This document shows, one piece after another, positions 1-11,379 of a DNA stretch of 64,000 nt. Source of the stretch: Chrysemys picta bellii (Eukaryota > Chordata > Testudines > Emydidae); the NCBI RefSeq assembly GCF_011386835.1, contig NC_088800.1:62001-126000 (forward strand), given 5' to 3'. How positions within the stretch are numbered: position 1 is the stretch's first letter; each line of letters begins with the position of its first letter. Below the pieces are notes generated by a model. That model did no database searches, was not told the DNA's origin, and worked only from the letters and a program-made list of their open reading frames with translations. The position numbers were made by a program, and so were the translations under genes.

Positions 1-184
1 AGCAGTCCAATTTTGATGTCCATCAGATTGAGGTCATTTTCCAGTTGCTGATTGGATCGGATTAGGGTCACAACCTCCTCACGCAGCTTCATTAGGTCAA
101 GCTCTTCCTGAAAATCTTGGTCACTCTGATCCAGTAAGTGGACAAATTTCCGGACCACAGCCATAGGTGGGTCTTCAGCACTGA
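1..184 (-). CDS. IQGAP1: IQGAP1 exon (partial, cut by window edge): start of coiled coil
   Basis: At least 184 bp; the exon continues past position 1. The translation runs (I)SAEDPPMAVVRKFVHLL to LMDIKIGL (about residues 861-921). It is a charged helical segment leading into the region before the GAP-related domain. The phase requires the acceptor TTTTAG/TCAGTG; a second AG four bases downstream would shift the frame. Confidence 0.95.
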
Positions 185-643
185 CTAAAAGGAAATGAAG
201 TATCAGGCAAAGAGCAACAGAAATCAATGAATACACATTTTAACAGCATATGAAGTATCCGTTTAATCACCTGACAAATTTAGCACCACACAATATAAAC
301 AGCTTCTAGCAAGATTTGGAATTACTTATTTTTGGACAAAACGTGAGCATAACCAGCAACAAATGAAAGAGTCACACAAATATCAATTCTAGGCCAATTT
401 GTGATGCAGGTTAATTGAGAAGCTGTAGTTCTACCCAGCAGTAGCTACAGTGATGTCTGGATTTAAAATTTCTCCCCCACAGTGTTCTCCAACCTTACAC
501 TCTCCCCTACCAATACCACCCCAAATTCCTCCCATACTATTACTCTTCTAAATGGTCTACAGTGATACAGACTACATTAGCAGTGTGCCATGGAAATACT
601 GACTCTTCAGGTATAAAAGTCTCATTCCCTTGGCAATACTTAC

Positions 644-713
644 TGAGAGTTTTGTAGTCATCTCGTGCTTTATTTGCACGAATAAAAGCCTGGATTTTTA
701 CAATGTCATTTAT
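644..713 (-). CDS. IQGAP1: IQGAP1 exon: IQ motif 4
   Basis: 70 bp (about residues 838-860 plus one base of Ile). The translation is INDIVKIQAFIRANKARDDY and then KTL, which is IQ motif 4. Acceptor CTCCTAG, donor CTCA/GTAAGT. The intron before it is only 88 bp, the shortest seen here. Confidence 0.96.
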
Positions 714-801
714 CTAGGAGGAAAAAAAATCCCATATCATTTCATTCACAGTGTAATACAGAAAATATATATTAAAACTAGTGTAGCAGAGAGACTCTTA
801 C

Positions 802-873
802 ATGGTCTCTGAAATACTGCAGACGATCTCTGTACCGCTTTCTGGCTTGATACATCCTGGTCATTGACTGAAT
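802..873 (-). CDS. IQGAP1: IQGAP1 exon: IQ motif 3
   Basis: 72 bp, 24 codons in phase 0 (about residues 814-837). The translation is IQSMTRMYQARKRYRDR and then LQYFRDH, which is IQ motif 3. Acceptor TTCACAG, donor CAT/GTAAGA. Confidence 0.96.
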
Positions 874-969
874 CTGTGAAGTAGTAATGAGACACTCAGA
901 TAGAGATAAACTTTTTCCTCCATTACAGGGTCCCACAACAACCTTATTGCCACAAAGACATTGAGGAAT

Positions 970-1412
970 TAGCAGGAATTTAAAGAAATGCAACAAAAAT
1001 TATCACAGAGCTAGAGGAATTGATGCTAAATATGTAAATTTTGGCTAAATTACAGATGAGGAAGGAGAGAAGCAAATCCTAACATTCTATAAATATTTGA
1101 AGGATATCAACACCAGGAAGGGAGAGGGATTATTTAGGATCATACACAAAGAGGGGGTATAATTAGGAGAAATGGGTAAAGTTAGAGAAGGATTTAGAAT
1201 GAACATTAGAAAAAACTTTCTGACCATGGGATCAGTGAGGCAGTGGAATTTTCTTTCAGGAAAAGAAGCAGCAGCCCTGGTGATTTTTAAAACTACACTG
1301 GACAAAGAACTAGAAACAGTACATAATCCATGATACTGAATGATTTTGCCCTGGCTCCTGAGGATAGACTATATGACCTAAAAGTTCTTTTCCATCTCTA
1401 ATTTCTATGACT
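970..1412 (+). mobile_element. Old CR1 LINE 3' fragment
   Basis: Forward translation around 1195-1290 gives recognisable CR1 C-terminal wording (RMNIRKNFLTMGSVRQWNF) with many changes. It ends about 30 bp before the exon at 1444-1527. Strongly degraded, so an early insertion. Confidence 0.65.
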
Positions 1413-1443
1413 ATGAGTAGACACACTTCCAAGGAAACTGTAC

Positions 1444-1527
1444 CTTCACTACTTGGTCCTTGTGTGCTCGCAGGTACTCCAAGCGATCTTGGTATTCCTT
1501 TCGCTGCTTGTAGCCACGCCACTGAGA
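1444..1527 (-). CDS. IQGAP1: IQGAP1 exon: IQ motif 2
   Basis: 84 bp, 28 codons in phase 0 (about residues 786-813). The translation runs SQWRGYKQRKEYQDR to AHKDQVVK and supplies the second half of IQ motif 2 (Q..RGY..R) and the spacer helix. A degraded CR1 ends about 30 bp beyond its donor. Acceptor GTTTCAG, donor AAG/GTACAG. Confidence 0.96.
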
Positions 1528-1703
1528 CTGAAACCAGACAATGCACACACGCACACAGACACAAATTTACTTTGCAAGGCATTACCATTCTTAACACTCC
1601 CATGCTATTCATCTTCCCAAGTTTGCCTTTGTCCAAGTGTAAAATTGAGGATTCATAATTTGGATTTTTTTTTAATATGTGTGAAAAGTGTTAGCTGCAC
1701 TAT

Positions 1704-1975
1704 GGGTACATCTACAATGCAGTTAGACATCCGCAGCTGGCCTGTGCCAGCTTACTCAGGCTCACAGGCCTCAGGCTCACAGGGCTCTTTAACTGCAGTG
1801 TAGACATTTGGGCTCAGGCTGCAGGTCGAGCTTTGGGACCCTCCCACCGCAGAGGGTCCAGCCTGAGCCCAAACATCTACATTGCAGTTAAACAGCCCCT
1901 CAGCCCGAGCCCTGTGAGCCCGAGTCAGCTAGCACAATCCAGCCACAGGTTTTTAATTGCAGCATAGACATATCC
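1704..1975. mobile_element. Hairpin MITE (non-autonomous DNA element)
   Basis: The two ends are inverted repeats (GGGTACATCTACAATGCAGTT against the complement of AATTGCAGCATAGACATATCC). The inside is a long imperfect palindrome centred near 1850, where GGACCCTC faces GAGGGTCC. No coding capacity. The same terminal type recurs at 13659-14905. Confidence 0.75.
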
Positions 1976-2829
1976 TAACCCTTGCCCAATAGTCTTCATT
2001 ACGGAGTTTACCACGGACAAGGTGATAGGTATGTGCCTTAAGAAGGGAGCTGGATCACAAAGAGGTGGCTGTCCACATAGATTTAGGGAAGGTGTTCCAC
2101 ATATAAGGGGTCACATGGAAGAAATGCAGTGCTTTGAGAGAGAAATCCAAATTTGTTAACTTTTGGGAAAAGACACTTCTCTGCAGGCTCTGGGGAAGGG
2201 AGTGTGGAAAAGCTTGGAGGTATCCAATTGCTATGTTCTCTGTGAAAGGATGAAATTGTATTCAGTTTGAAGTATATATATACACGTGTTGTGGAGATAA
2301 ACTACTCATCAAAGTACAGGTCACATATTATACAACAGAAACATTATTCACTCTCCTCCTGCAAAAAGTGTCCAACCCTCATGCCAAATGTCGCTTCTTC
2401 CCTCTTCTGACCCCCTAGCTCCTTGAACAACCTGACCACGAAGAGAAGCAACATGATCCCCCCATCAATCCTGCGGGTGACTCACATGCTCACTCCCTCC
2501 TAACCAAATATTCCTGCTCTGTTATGAAACTACTGATCTCTCCGATTCCTGGCCTAAGAGATACCAACTCATTCTACATTCCTCCCCGGTGGTTCCAGCC
2601 CAAGAAGGATCCAGCAGTACAAGAGGGCAAGTTGTATCAGTTTCACAGACTGAAGGATTACAAAAGGTAATAGGAGAAAGGACACTCCATATAAGAGTCC
2701 TGACAAGTCTTCCCTAGTTCCCAGTTTTTCGCAGATCTCCTGCTTTTGCGTCTGCTCTCTGCTTCCCCAATCTCCTTACTGAGTCTCCAGTTTTGGCCAG
2801 CTACCAAGGTAGGCGAAGCCAGTTTCTAA
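1976..2829. other. Intron, no feature recognised
   Basis: Ordinary intronic sequence with no convincing coding frame. A pyrimidine-rich stretch lies at about 2350-2560. Confidence 0.5.
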
Positions 2830-4534
2830 GGCCTGATCTACACTACACAGATAGATTGACGTAAGGCAGCTTACATCGACCTATTTATGTCAGTGTGCAC
2901 ACTACAGCCTTGTCCTGACGATGTATGTAGCCTACTACCCCAACGTAATAACTCTACCTCCATGAGAGGCTAGGGCTTATGTCAGTGTAATTAGGGCAAC
3001 AAAATGTCTATATACACACTGCTACTTACATCAGCTGTTAGATCTCGTGAATTTCAAGAGCGTTTGGCAGCTGGACCCTGCTCCCAGCTGGGGCAAGAAT
3101 GGCTCTGTCTCACAGCTGGGAGCTGGGACGAGAAGCCCAGGTGACTGGACTGAGCACCCAGCTGGGAGCCGGGGCAAGAATGGACCCTGCTCCTGGCTGG
3201 CAGCCGGAGCAAGAAGTCTGGGTGGCCCTCCCCGCTCCCGAGGTTGGGAACATTGGCTGTCTTGTCAATTTCATGGCTCCATGGTGGCTGCCCGTCTCCC
3301 AGCAGAGAGTGGGAGGGGCAAGAAGCTGGGGCAGCTAGACCCCGCTCTCCGGGACAAGAAGCCCCGGGCGGCTTCTTTCCTGCTCCTGGTGGGGAACAGG
3401 GAGGCAAGGGAGGAAGAGCAGCCTGCTGGGAGCCAGGAAGACTATGGGGCAGCCACGTTCCAAGCAGGGAGCTGCTAGTCTCTCAGCTCCCCAACACTGC
3501 CCCTCTTAGGTTGGTAGAAGCACTGCTAGTGAGGATGCGCACAACCGACCCAAGGAGGGTAGTGTGGACATGCACCACCACAGTAATTACTGCAGTGGCT
3601 GTAAGTCATAAGAACGGCCATACTGGGTCAGACCAAAGGTCCATCTAGCTCAGCATCCTGTCTTCCGACAGTGGCCAATGCCAGGTGCTCCAGAGGGAAT
3701 GAACAGAACAGGTAATCACCAAGTGAGCCATCCCGTCGCCCAATACCAGCTTCTGGCAAACAGAGGCTAGGGACACCATCCCTATCCATCCTGACTAATA
3801 GTCATTGATGGACCTATCCTCCATGAACTTATCTAGTTCTTTTTTGAACCCTGTTATAGTCTTGGTCTTCACAACATCCTCTGGCAAGGAATTCCACAGG
3901 TTGACTCTGCATTGTGGAAAAAATACTTCCTTTTGTTTTCAACCTGCTGCCTATTAATTTAATGTGGTGACCCCTAGTTCTTGTATTATGAGAAGGAATA
4001 AATAACACTTCCTTATTTACTTTCTCCACACCAGTCATGATTTTATAGACCTCTCTCATATCCCCCCCGAGTCATCTCTTTTCCAAGCTGAAAAGTCCCA
4101 GTCTTATTAATCTCTCCTCATATGGCAGCTGTTCCATACCCCTAATAATTTTTGTTGCCCTTTTCTGAACCAATTCCAATACATCTTTTTTGAGATGGGG
4201 CGACCACATCTGCACAGAGTATTCAAGATGTGGGTGTACCATGGATTTATACAGAGGCAATATGATATTTTCTGTCTTATTACCTATCCTGTTCTTAATG
4301 ATTCCCAACATTTTATTTGCTTTTTTGACCGCTGCTGCACATTGAGTGGATGTTTTCAGAGAACTATCCACAATGACTCCAAGATCTCTTTCTTGAGTGG
4401 TAACAGCTAATTTAGACCCTATCATTTTATATGTATGGTTGGGATTATGTTTTCCAATGTGCATTACTTTGAATTTATCAACACTGAAGTCAACCTAATA
4501 TAGGTTGACTTTATTTTTTAGTATAGACATACCC
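2830..4534. mobile_element. DNA element with terminal repeats, interrupted by a CR1
   Basis: The left end GGCCTGATCTACACT and the complement of the right end AGTATAGACATACC are similar inverted ends of the type used by several turtle non-autonomous elements. The internal part at 3050-3480 is GC-rich with repeated CAGCTGGGA units, which produces spurious overlapping open frames on both strands. A CR1 fragment (3606-4490) sits inside. Confidence 0.5.
3606..4490 (-). mobile_element. CR1 LINE, 3' part
   Basis: The minus strand carries a 130-residue open frame (4072-4464) with CR1 reverse-transcriptase C-terminal motifs: KVMHIGKHN-like start, DLGVIVDSSLK, YKSMVHPHLEY, LPYEERL. The tail near 3610-3680 has the usual CR1 3' end (GGTCAGACCAAAGGTCCATC). 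It is 5'-truncated, as most CR1 copies are. Confidence 0.9.
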
Positions 4535-5187
4535 TAAGACTTCCTCCGCCTTCTTCTCCTGCCAATCAGGCTACCTTCCCTGCCCTCAACTCCTTCCCCT
4601 TTTCCAATGACGGGGGTTGTCTTCATGAGACAAATCAGGTCCACATTGGGATTTTATAAAATGTATGCGTACAACTTACTCTCTCAGACTTTCTGCTATC
4701 CCTATGCTGGTAGGTCTGATGCTGCCACCCAGTATTCACAAACCTTTCCTTTATTTCTGGTGCAGTTCCCCCACTTGTCCACTCACAACTTCTAAGAAAG
4801 TCACTTTCCAGATATCACCAGCTTGAAATAAGCTAATAAAAAATGGAACAAGCACATTCCTTCAGAGATAGAAAGCAGGTCCCAGGATACAATTGTGTCA
4901 GAGTGCATCCCCACTGAAGGGACAGAAGGCCCATAAGAGATGGAGCTGATTCAACAGCTCTAATATACTTCAGATATAGTGCAGCCCCAGTGTACGTTAC
5001 TGAGCAGTTCATGAGATAAATTCTTCAATACAGAGCACCTGGCATACTCCTGTCCCAAAAACAAACATCAATGGCTGACCAAACAATAAACCACTAGAAG
5101 GTCTTCTCTGATACATTCCTCTCCCTGCAGTTCTGCTTGAGGAGGAATTTGCTAGTTTCACATGAAAAGGGATAAGCAACATAAACT
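4535..5187. other. Intron, no feature recognised
   Basis: Unremarkable intronic sequence; no open frame or repeat family recognised. Confidence 0.5.
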
Positions 5188-5295
5188 CTTCAGGGCAGGG
5201 GCTCTCTTTCTATTAGATGTTTGTACCATATGTAACACCCAGCACAATGAGATCTGGTTTCTAGGCACTATTATAATTCACAAATAATAATAGTA
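5188..5295. repeat. Old interspersed repeat fragment
   Basis: It shows the pattern GGGCAGGGGCTCTCT, then TTTGTACCAT...CCCAGCACAATG, and ends in AATAATAATAG. This resembles an ancient amniote LINE 3' end. It lies 66 bp from the IQ-motif-1 exon. Confidence 0.45.
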
Positions 5296-5360
5296 TCACA
5301 GTATATGTAGTATGGACACAGAAGAAGTCATCCATAGACAGAGACATAGGACTTCACTAC

Positions 5361-5531
5361 CTGGATACAAGTGATTGCAGGGACTTGCTTCTTCAAGAAA
5401 TTCATTCTGGAGTTGAATTCCTGGCGAACAAGGTACCCACGGCAGCAAGCCTGTAGCCTTGTAATCAGGTTCTCATTAGCAAGCCAGAGCTGTTCTCTGT
5501 TGTACGCAGCAGTGACTCCAGAGATAGAGCT
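5361..5531 (-). CDS. IQGAP1: IQGAP1 exon: IQ motif 1
   Basis: 171 bp, 57 codons in phase 0 at both ends (about residues 729-785). The translation runs SSISGVTAAYNREQL to VPAITCIQ. IQ motif 1 is LITRLQACCRGYLVRQEF; the last residues ITCIQ begin motif 2. IQ motifs bind calmodulin and myosin light chain. Acceptor AATTCAG, donor CAG/GTAGTG. Confidence 0.97.
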
Positions 5532-6041
5532 CTGAATTAGTGTTATGGAGGAAGAGGCAGTGGAGACAAAAATCAAGATGGTAAATTAACTTGCTATATC
5601 ATGCACAAAATATCCTAAATTATCCTTCAACATACATTGGGATCATGATCCTGAGCTCAAAGTTATGGTGAATTTATTGAAGTGGCTCCTCTATATACTT
5701 TCTGGTGAGAGTAGGAATTTCTTGACACACGGAGCCAAGGTGAAATACATCGTCTATAAAAATCTGCTAGCCCCCAGTAGAAAGAGTGCAAAGGATGTGT
5801 ATAGCATAATGGAAACACCAAAAGGGCATGGAGGCACATCCAAAAAGGCACAAATGAGAGGAAGATGTAGCAGCAAAGTATTTGTTTTAGTTATTTTTAA
5901 ACAGCATTATCTTTTAGCCAATAATTCTATTTGGATTTAAGCTTTAACTCTTAGGATAATACTAGGGAGAATTACTCAGGTGAGCAACTACAAAGAATTT
6001 GCTGTTTTCAGGGAGACAATGAGTATATGTTATTCTACTAC

Positions 6042-6184
6042 CTGTATCTCCTCCCGGGAGAGCTGGGTATTATTCTGCACAAATCCTGAGGGTTCATCCC
6101 AACGTCCCTCTCTGGTTTGCAGGTTATGGTAATAATAATAGCCTCCTTTCACCCAGTGCTTCGCCCACTCACTGCCATTGTCCC
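6042..6184 (-). CDS. IQGAP1: IQGAP1 exon: WW domain
   Basis: 143 bp (about residues 681-728). The translation runs DNGSEWAKHWVKGG to TQLSREEIQ. It contains the whole WW module: the first signature Trp in HWVKGG, the aromatic run YYYYHN, and the second Trp followed by DEP. The WW domain has been reported to bind ERK1/2. Acceptor CTCATAG, donor CAG/GTAGTA. Confidence 0.97.
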
Positions 6185-6574
6185 CTATGAGCAGAAATTG
6201 AAGTACAAGAACTGAAGGGGAAGCACAGCCTCCCAGCACACAGATAACATTCATTAAGGAATCATCAGTACAACTACTTTCAACTATCTGTTCACTGCAG
6301 CTAGAAAAGCAGATGTCACATTCCCCCAGGACCTTACTGAGTAACCTACCATAACATGCTCCTGAAGTAGAGAACATTCTACTAAACATTTAAGTAAAAA
6401 TATATTTTCTAAATGTTAAAAAGAAGTCCCCCATCCCCTCCGCACAACCCTAGACTCCTTTCCAGACAAATTTCTTCCCTGGCCTCTGCTTTCCATTCCA
6501 CCATCACAGATTCATCTATTTTCTCCTTGCCAGTTTACCATTTAAAATTCAGTTGTAAAACCCCCACAGTTCAC

Positions 6575-6742
6575 CTGCTGCCATTTTTTCTCTCTTGGCT
6601 TCTGCCAGGTCACGTTGGTATGTCTCATCACACTCTGGAGTGACTCCATACAGTCCAACATCAGGCGAGCGCAGGGCACTGAGGGTCTGGCCCACATCAC
6701 CATGGACCACTGCTTCATTAATGGCCAGAATTCCTAATGAAA
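6575..6742 (-). CDS. IQGAP1: IQGAP1 exon: last IQGAP repeat
   Basis: 168 bp (about residues 625-680 plus one base of Gly). The translation runs SLGILAINEAVVHGD to AEAKREKMAA and includes TLSALRSPDVGLYGV. I chose the acceptor ATCTAAG because it completes Phe with the previous exon. A second AG nine bases further in is also possible but would produce a stop codon at the junction. Donor GCAG/GTGAAC. Confidence 0.93.
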
Positions 6743-7344
6743 CTTAGATAATACACAAAAGAGCAGGTTACCTTGGCATGCAGGGGCTCAATGGTCCACA
6801 CCAAACAGAACAGATTAATAGAAAAGCAACTTTGAATGTTTCTTTGGGGGTGGGAGAAAAGGGACATTAGGTGCACATCTTTAGGACTCAAGTGTCTTCA
6901 ACAGAGCATATCACCAATGTCAGATGTTTTACTTCCACTCCACCCTGCCCTTTCCACTTGGAGCAATCACTACTTCAGCCAGCATCCTAGCCTTCTCTCT
7001 CTCAGTTCACCAGGAGAGGTCACAATCTGTGGGTAATACCACTGGGGATGAGATTGCAAGTGAAGACTGAGGAGGATGGGTCAATATTTAATGTACAGAA
7101 AGCCCCACGTAAATCAGTCCTTGCCCAAAACAGGCCAAGTTCAAGCAGCAATGCTTTGTAAAAGGTGTATAGAGGATTCCTTGTAGATACCCTACAGATC
7201 TACAGTTTGACAGAAACTAATTGGAAGTTGGCAGCAGAAACCAGCTCTCCTCAGACAGGATGTTCCTTGACATGACCTTCAAATAGCTGCCCTGACACAC
7301 TGTCCATTTAGACATGTTTTCATGGAGGTAGCACAACCTATTAG
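6743..7344. other. Intron, no feature recognised
   Basis: Between the last IQGAP-repeat exon and a CR1 insertion. I see no coding or structural signal. Confidence 0.5.
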
Positions 7345-8142
7345 AATCACAGAATATCAGGGTTGGAAGGGACCTCAGGAGGTCATCTAGTCCAACCCCC
7401 TGCTCAAAGCAAGACCAATTCCCAACTAAATCATCCCAGCCAGGGCTTTGTCAAGCCTGACCTTAAAAACCTCTAAGGAAGGAGATTCCACCACCTCTCT
7501 AGGTAACCCATTCCAGTGCTTCACCACCCTCCTAGTGAACAAGTTTTTCCTAATATCCAACCTAAACCTCCCCAACTGCAACTTGAGACCATTACTCCTT
7601 GTTCTGTCATCAGGTACCACTGAGAACAGTCTAGATCCATCCTCTTTTGAACCCCCTTTCAGGTAGTTGAAAGCAGCTATCAAATCCCCCCTCATTCTTC
7701 TCTTCTGCAGAATGAACAATCCCAGTTCCCTCAGCCTCTCCTCATAAGTCATATGCTCCAGACCCCTAATCATTTTTGTTGCCCTTCGCTGGACTCTTTC
7801 CAATTTTTCCACAGCCTTCTTGTAGTGTGGGGCCCAAAACTGGACACAGTACTCCAGATGAGGCCTCACCAATGTTGAATAGAGGGGAATGATCACGTCC
7901 CTCGATCTGCTGGCAATGCCCTTACTTATACAGCCCAAAATGCCGTTAGCCTTCTTGGCAACAAGGGCACACTGTTGACTCATATCCAACTTCTCGTCCA
8001 CTGTAACCCCTGGGTCCTTTTCTGAAGAACTGCTTCCTAGCCATTTGGTCCCTAGTCTGTAACAGTGCATGGGATTCTTCCGTCCTAAGTGCAGGACTCT
8101 GCACTTGTCAGTGTTGATTTCTGTTGGTACCCATGGGAACAA
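7345..8142 (-). mobile_element. CR1 LINE, 3' part with a 238-residue open frame
   Basis: The minus-strand open frame 7426-8142 is the C-terminal part of CR1 ORF2, from the segment after the reverse-transcriptase core: [61 protein letters not shown]. The 3' tail at 7345-7425 has CAGGGTTGGAAGGGACCTC. It is 5'-truncated but has no internal stop, so it is a fairly young copy. The same subfamily occurs at 41560-44535. Confidence 0.93.
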
Positions 8143-8734
8143 AAGGTCAAGTTAACTTAATGGCTTTTAATCCATTCTAGATAAAATTCTGGGTTGCCTT
8201 TTCACATGGAATTTGCAGAGAAAGGTCTATGGCCAAATATGGACATCAAAGAACATTAGCAAGACAATGGATTACTATGCAAATCCATTACCATATTTGA
8301 AGGAATTTAGGATGTGTCCATAATACATCCTTAAACTTGGTGTTGGCTAGGTCACTATTTGAAGATGCTTCTTTTCTGAACTTCTATAAGACATAAAAGG
8401 AAATGAAGAAGCGGAAATGCACAAAATGTAAGTGCATGTTCACCTCTGAGACAAAGGAAAGTGTAGGCCTGTGTTTAAAGCACTACACACCGTGAAGGAT
8501 GGTTAGAAGCCCAAAGGAAGAGAGCTGTTGAGTCACTGTAGCAGAGATGCACCATGTTCCATCCTAGAGCCAATGGCATAGAACTTTGAGCTTTCAGAGT
8601 TCCCCACTTCTGAGTTCTTGCTTCAAGTATGCGGTTAAGTGTGGTGATCATGTATTTTTGGAATCATTTAAATGTCATTATTGTGATACTACAATATTAG
8701 AAATTAAAGTAGACAAGAATAAAAATATATTTTA
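8143..8734. other. Intron, no feature recognised
   Basis: No coding or repeat signal recognised between two CR1-derived blocks. Confidence 0.45.
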
Positions 8735-9910
8735 TAAAACATGACAGGGGTTAAAAAAGAATATCAAGAAAAATGTAAGATGACTACTAAAAGCAGGGGA
8801 GGGAAAGGCAGGAGCCTGGAGAAAATAAAACGCTTAGCTACTTTGCCTTCGTCTTCAACACAAAAGACGCTAGTGGGTTCACATGATAAATGTTACAGAG
8901 AATGCGAGACTATAAAAAAATCATAATACGTAAAATGCAAGAAAAAAATCTTGAAAATTTCAAGGTACAGAAGTTAGCAGGGCTCCTACTTGTTTCAGAG
9001 AATTAAAATGGCAAATAAAGGAAACTGGTGAAAAGAATTTCAAAAGGCTTTTGATAAAGTCCCTAACAACAGGCCAGCAAAGAAACTTAAAACCACAAGG
9101 AAAGAGGAAAAATTCTGTCAGGAACTGAAAAAAAGAGCTGAGTTAGGAAGCAAAGAGCAGGAATCAACCATGGTTTCTAGAGACAGAAAGGAAGTTAATA
9201 GTGAGGTACCCATGAACCATAGAATATCAGGGTTGGAAGGGACCTCAGGAGGTCATCTAGTCCAACCTCCTGCTCAAAGCAGGACCAGTTCCCAACTAAA
9301 TCATCCCAGCCAGGGCTTTGTCAAGCCTGACCTTAAAAACCTCTAAGGAAGGAGATTCCACCACCTCCCTAGGTAACCCATTCCAGAGCTTCACCACCCT
9401 CTTAGTAAAAAAGTTTTTCCTCATATCCACTCTAACCTCCCCCACTGCAACTTGAGACCAGTGCTAGGCCTACTGTTCATGAGTTTTTTAGGGTATCTGA
9501 AAGCTGTGGTGAATAGCACAGGTGAAAAATGCTGATGTAACAAAATTATTTAGGTTAGTAAAAATCAGTGCAAATTTGAGGAACTCCAGAAGCATCTAAT
9601 AAAACTGAGTGACGGGGCAAAACAATGGCAGATTATATTTACCATAGACAAATACAATGTAATATGAACTGGATGAAATCATTTAAATTGTGCGTGCATG
9701 CACAAATACACAGATGAGTAACGAATTGGATGCAACCTCAGGAAAAAGATGTAGGCATTATTGTGTGCAGTTTGGTGAAGACACTTGCCCAATGTGCTGC
9801 AGTGGTAAAAAAATACCAAATTGGATGCTTGGATGTATTCAGAAGGTGACATAATAATGTGGAAAAATAACAGCATTACAATAAGTTAACAGTCTGGCCT
9901 TACCTTGCAT
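8735..9910 (+). mobile_element. Old CR1 LINE remnant
   Basis: Forward reading gives scattered CR1 wording, for example a stretch near 9035 like the FQKAFDKVP reverse-transcriptase motif and, near 9725, text like ATSGKRCRHYCVQFGEDTCPMCCSG in shifting frames. Heavily mutated. A younger CR1 tail (9217-9470) is inserted in it on the opposite strand. Confidence 0.6.
9217..9470 (-). mobile_element. CR1 LINE 3' tail
   Basis: Nearly the same sequence as the tail at 7350-7600 on the minus strand, including CAGGGTTGGAAGGGACCTC and the end of the coding frame. It is a short 5'-truncated copy inside an older CR1. Confidence 0.88.
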
Positions 9911-10063
9911 ATTGCCTTATGCACATGGACTCCACCTGAAAGAGAGCACTCCACATTCTCTCTCACATATACACAGTGAAAGTTCGATGTCTGAACCATC
10001 TTCTAGAAAGTCTGAGGATGCCTGATGATGAAGATTAATAGAAACACTTAATATGAAACTTAC

Positions 10064-10154
10064 ATTTCTGTGCCTCCTCTGTGTCCCTGTTGGATCGATG
10101 AATTCCATCCTGAATTTCATCCAGCCACAGTACAGCTGTCTCATCCTGAGTGTC
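10064..10154 (-). CDS. IQGAP1: IQGAP1 exon: repeat linker
   Basis: 91 bp (about residues 595-624 plus one base of Phe). The translation runs DTQDETAVLWLDEIQ to DTEEAQK. VLWLDEIQ is diagnostic of IQGAP1. The acceptor follows a T-rich tract and ends in TAG; the donor is AAAT/GTAAGT. Confidence 0.95.
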
Positions 10155-10586
10155 CTAAAAAAAAATGGAAAAAAGCTCATCTCCAGCTGTACATCTAAGA
10201 TAATTGGCTTTGTGATGTAAACTGTGCACATAGCAAGTGTTCACACATTAAGTTTCAGCCACAGAGGGGAAAAAAGCCACATTCCTCTCCAGATACTCTG
10301 TATTTGACTACAGCACAAGAATTAAAACTTCATGTGTTCCTGTGACCAGCAGAGGCTGCTACAACCATAACTCAAGCAGGTTCTCCTATTCTTCTCCCAT
10401 CATCTCATTTCCAAAGATAAATTTGCTGAGGAAGGGGAAGCAACTGATAGATTCTAATATTGTGCATAGCTTTAATAATCAGAGATCAGGGACACAAGAG
10501 CAATAGGCCACTGAATTAGCACCAAGTAGCCTAAAGCCACTTGGAGGACATTTCTTCCCATACTATCAGGGAAACATACTCTAGCC

Positions 10587-11371
10587 TGGGGTGGGCAAAC
10601 TTTTTGGCCCGAGAGCCACATCTAGGTATGGAAATTGTATGGCGGGCCATGAATGCTCACGAAATTGAGAGTTGGGGTGCAGGACTGGGTGAGGACTCCG
10701 GCTGGGAGTGCAGGCTCTGGGTGGAGCCAGAAATGAGGAGATCAGGGTGCGGGAGGGGGCTCTGGGCCGGGGCAGGGGGGGGGGGACATGAGGGTTCCGG
10801 CTGGGGGTGCAGGCTCTGGGGTGGGGTTGGGGATGAGGGGTTGGGGGTGTAGGAGGGTGCTCTGGGCTGAGACCAAGCAGTTAGGAGGGTGGGAGGGGGA
10901 TTAGGGCTGGGGCAGGGGGTTGGGGCATGGAAAGAGGTCAGGGGTGTAGGCTCCAGGTGACGCTTACCTCAAGCAGCTTCCGGAAGCAGCGGCATGTCCC
11001 TCCTCCAGCTCCTACGCAGAGGCGCGGGCAGGCAGCTCTGCACACTGCCCCGTCTGCAGGCACCACCCCTGCAGCTCCCATTGGCCATGGTTCCCAGCCA
11101 ATGGGAGCTGCTGGGATGGCGCAGGGGCAGCGCATGGAGCCTCCTGATTACCCCTATGCATAGGAGCCGAAGGGGGGACATGCTGCTGCTTCTGGGAGCC
11201 GTGTGGCGCCATGGCACGTGCAGAGCGGGGCAAGCCCCTGACCCAGCTCCTTGGCTGGAGCACTGGAACAGGGCAAGCCCCCAACCCCACTTGCTGGCGG
11301 CAGCTCGAGGACTGGATTAAAACGTCTGAAGGGCTGGATATGACCCCTGGGCCGTAGTTTGCCCACCCCTG
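10587..11371. mobile_element. hAT-like non-autonomous DNA transposon
   Basis: It ends in TGGGGTGGGCAAACT on the left and AGTTTGCCCACCCCTG on the right (inverted repeats), and is flanked by the 8-bp duplication CTCTAGCC at 10579-10586 and 11372-11379. Eight-base duplications and CAGGGG-type ends are typical of hAT elements. The inside is GC-rich with direct repeats and gives several spurious open frames on both strands (for example 11012-11425). No transposase. Confidence 0.88.
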
Positions 11372-11379
11372 CTCTAGCC

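Noticed and set aside
3047..3648. Overlapping open frames of 117-143 codons
   Set aside because: They come from repeated CAGCTGGGA-type units in a DNA element and have no match to a protein family I know.
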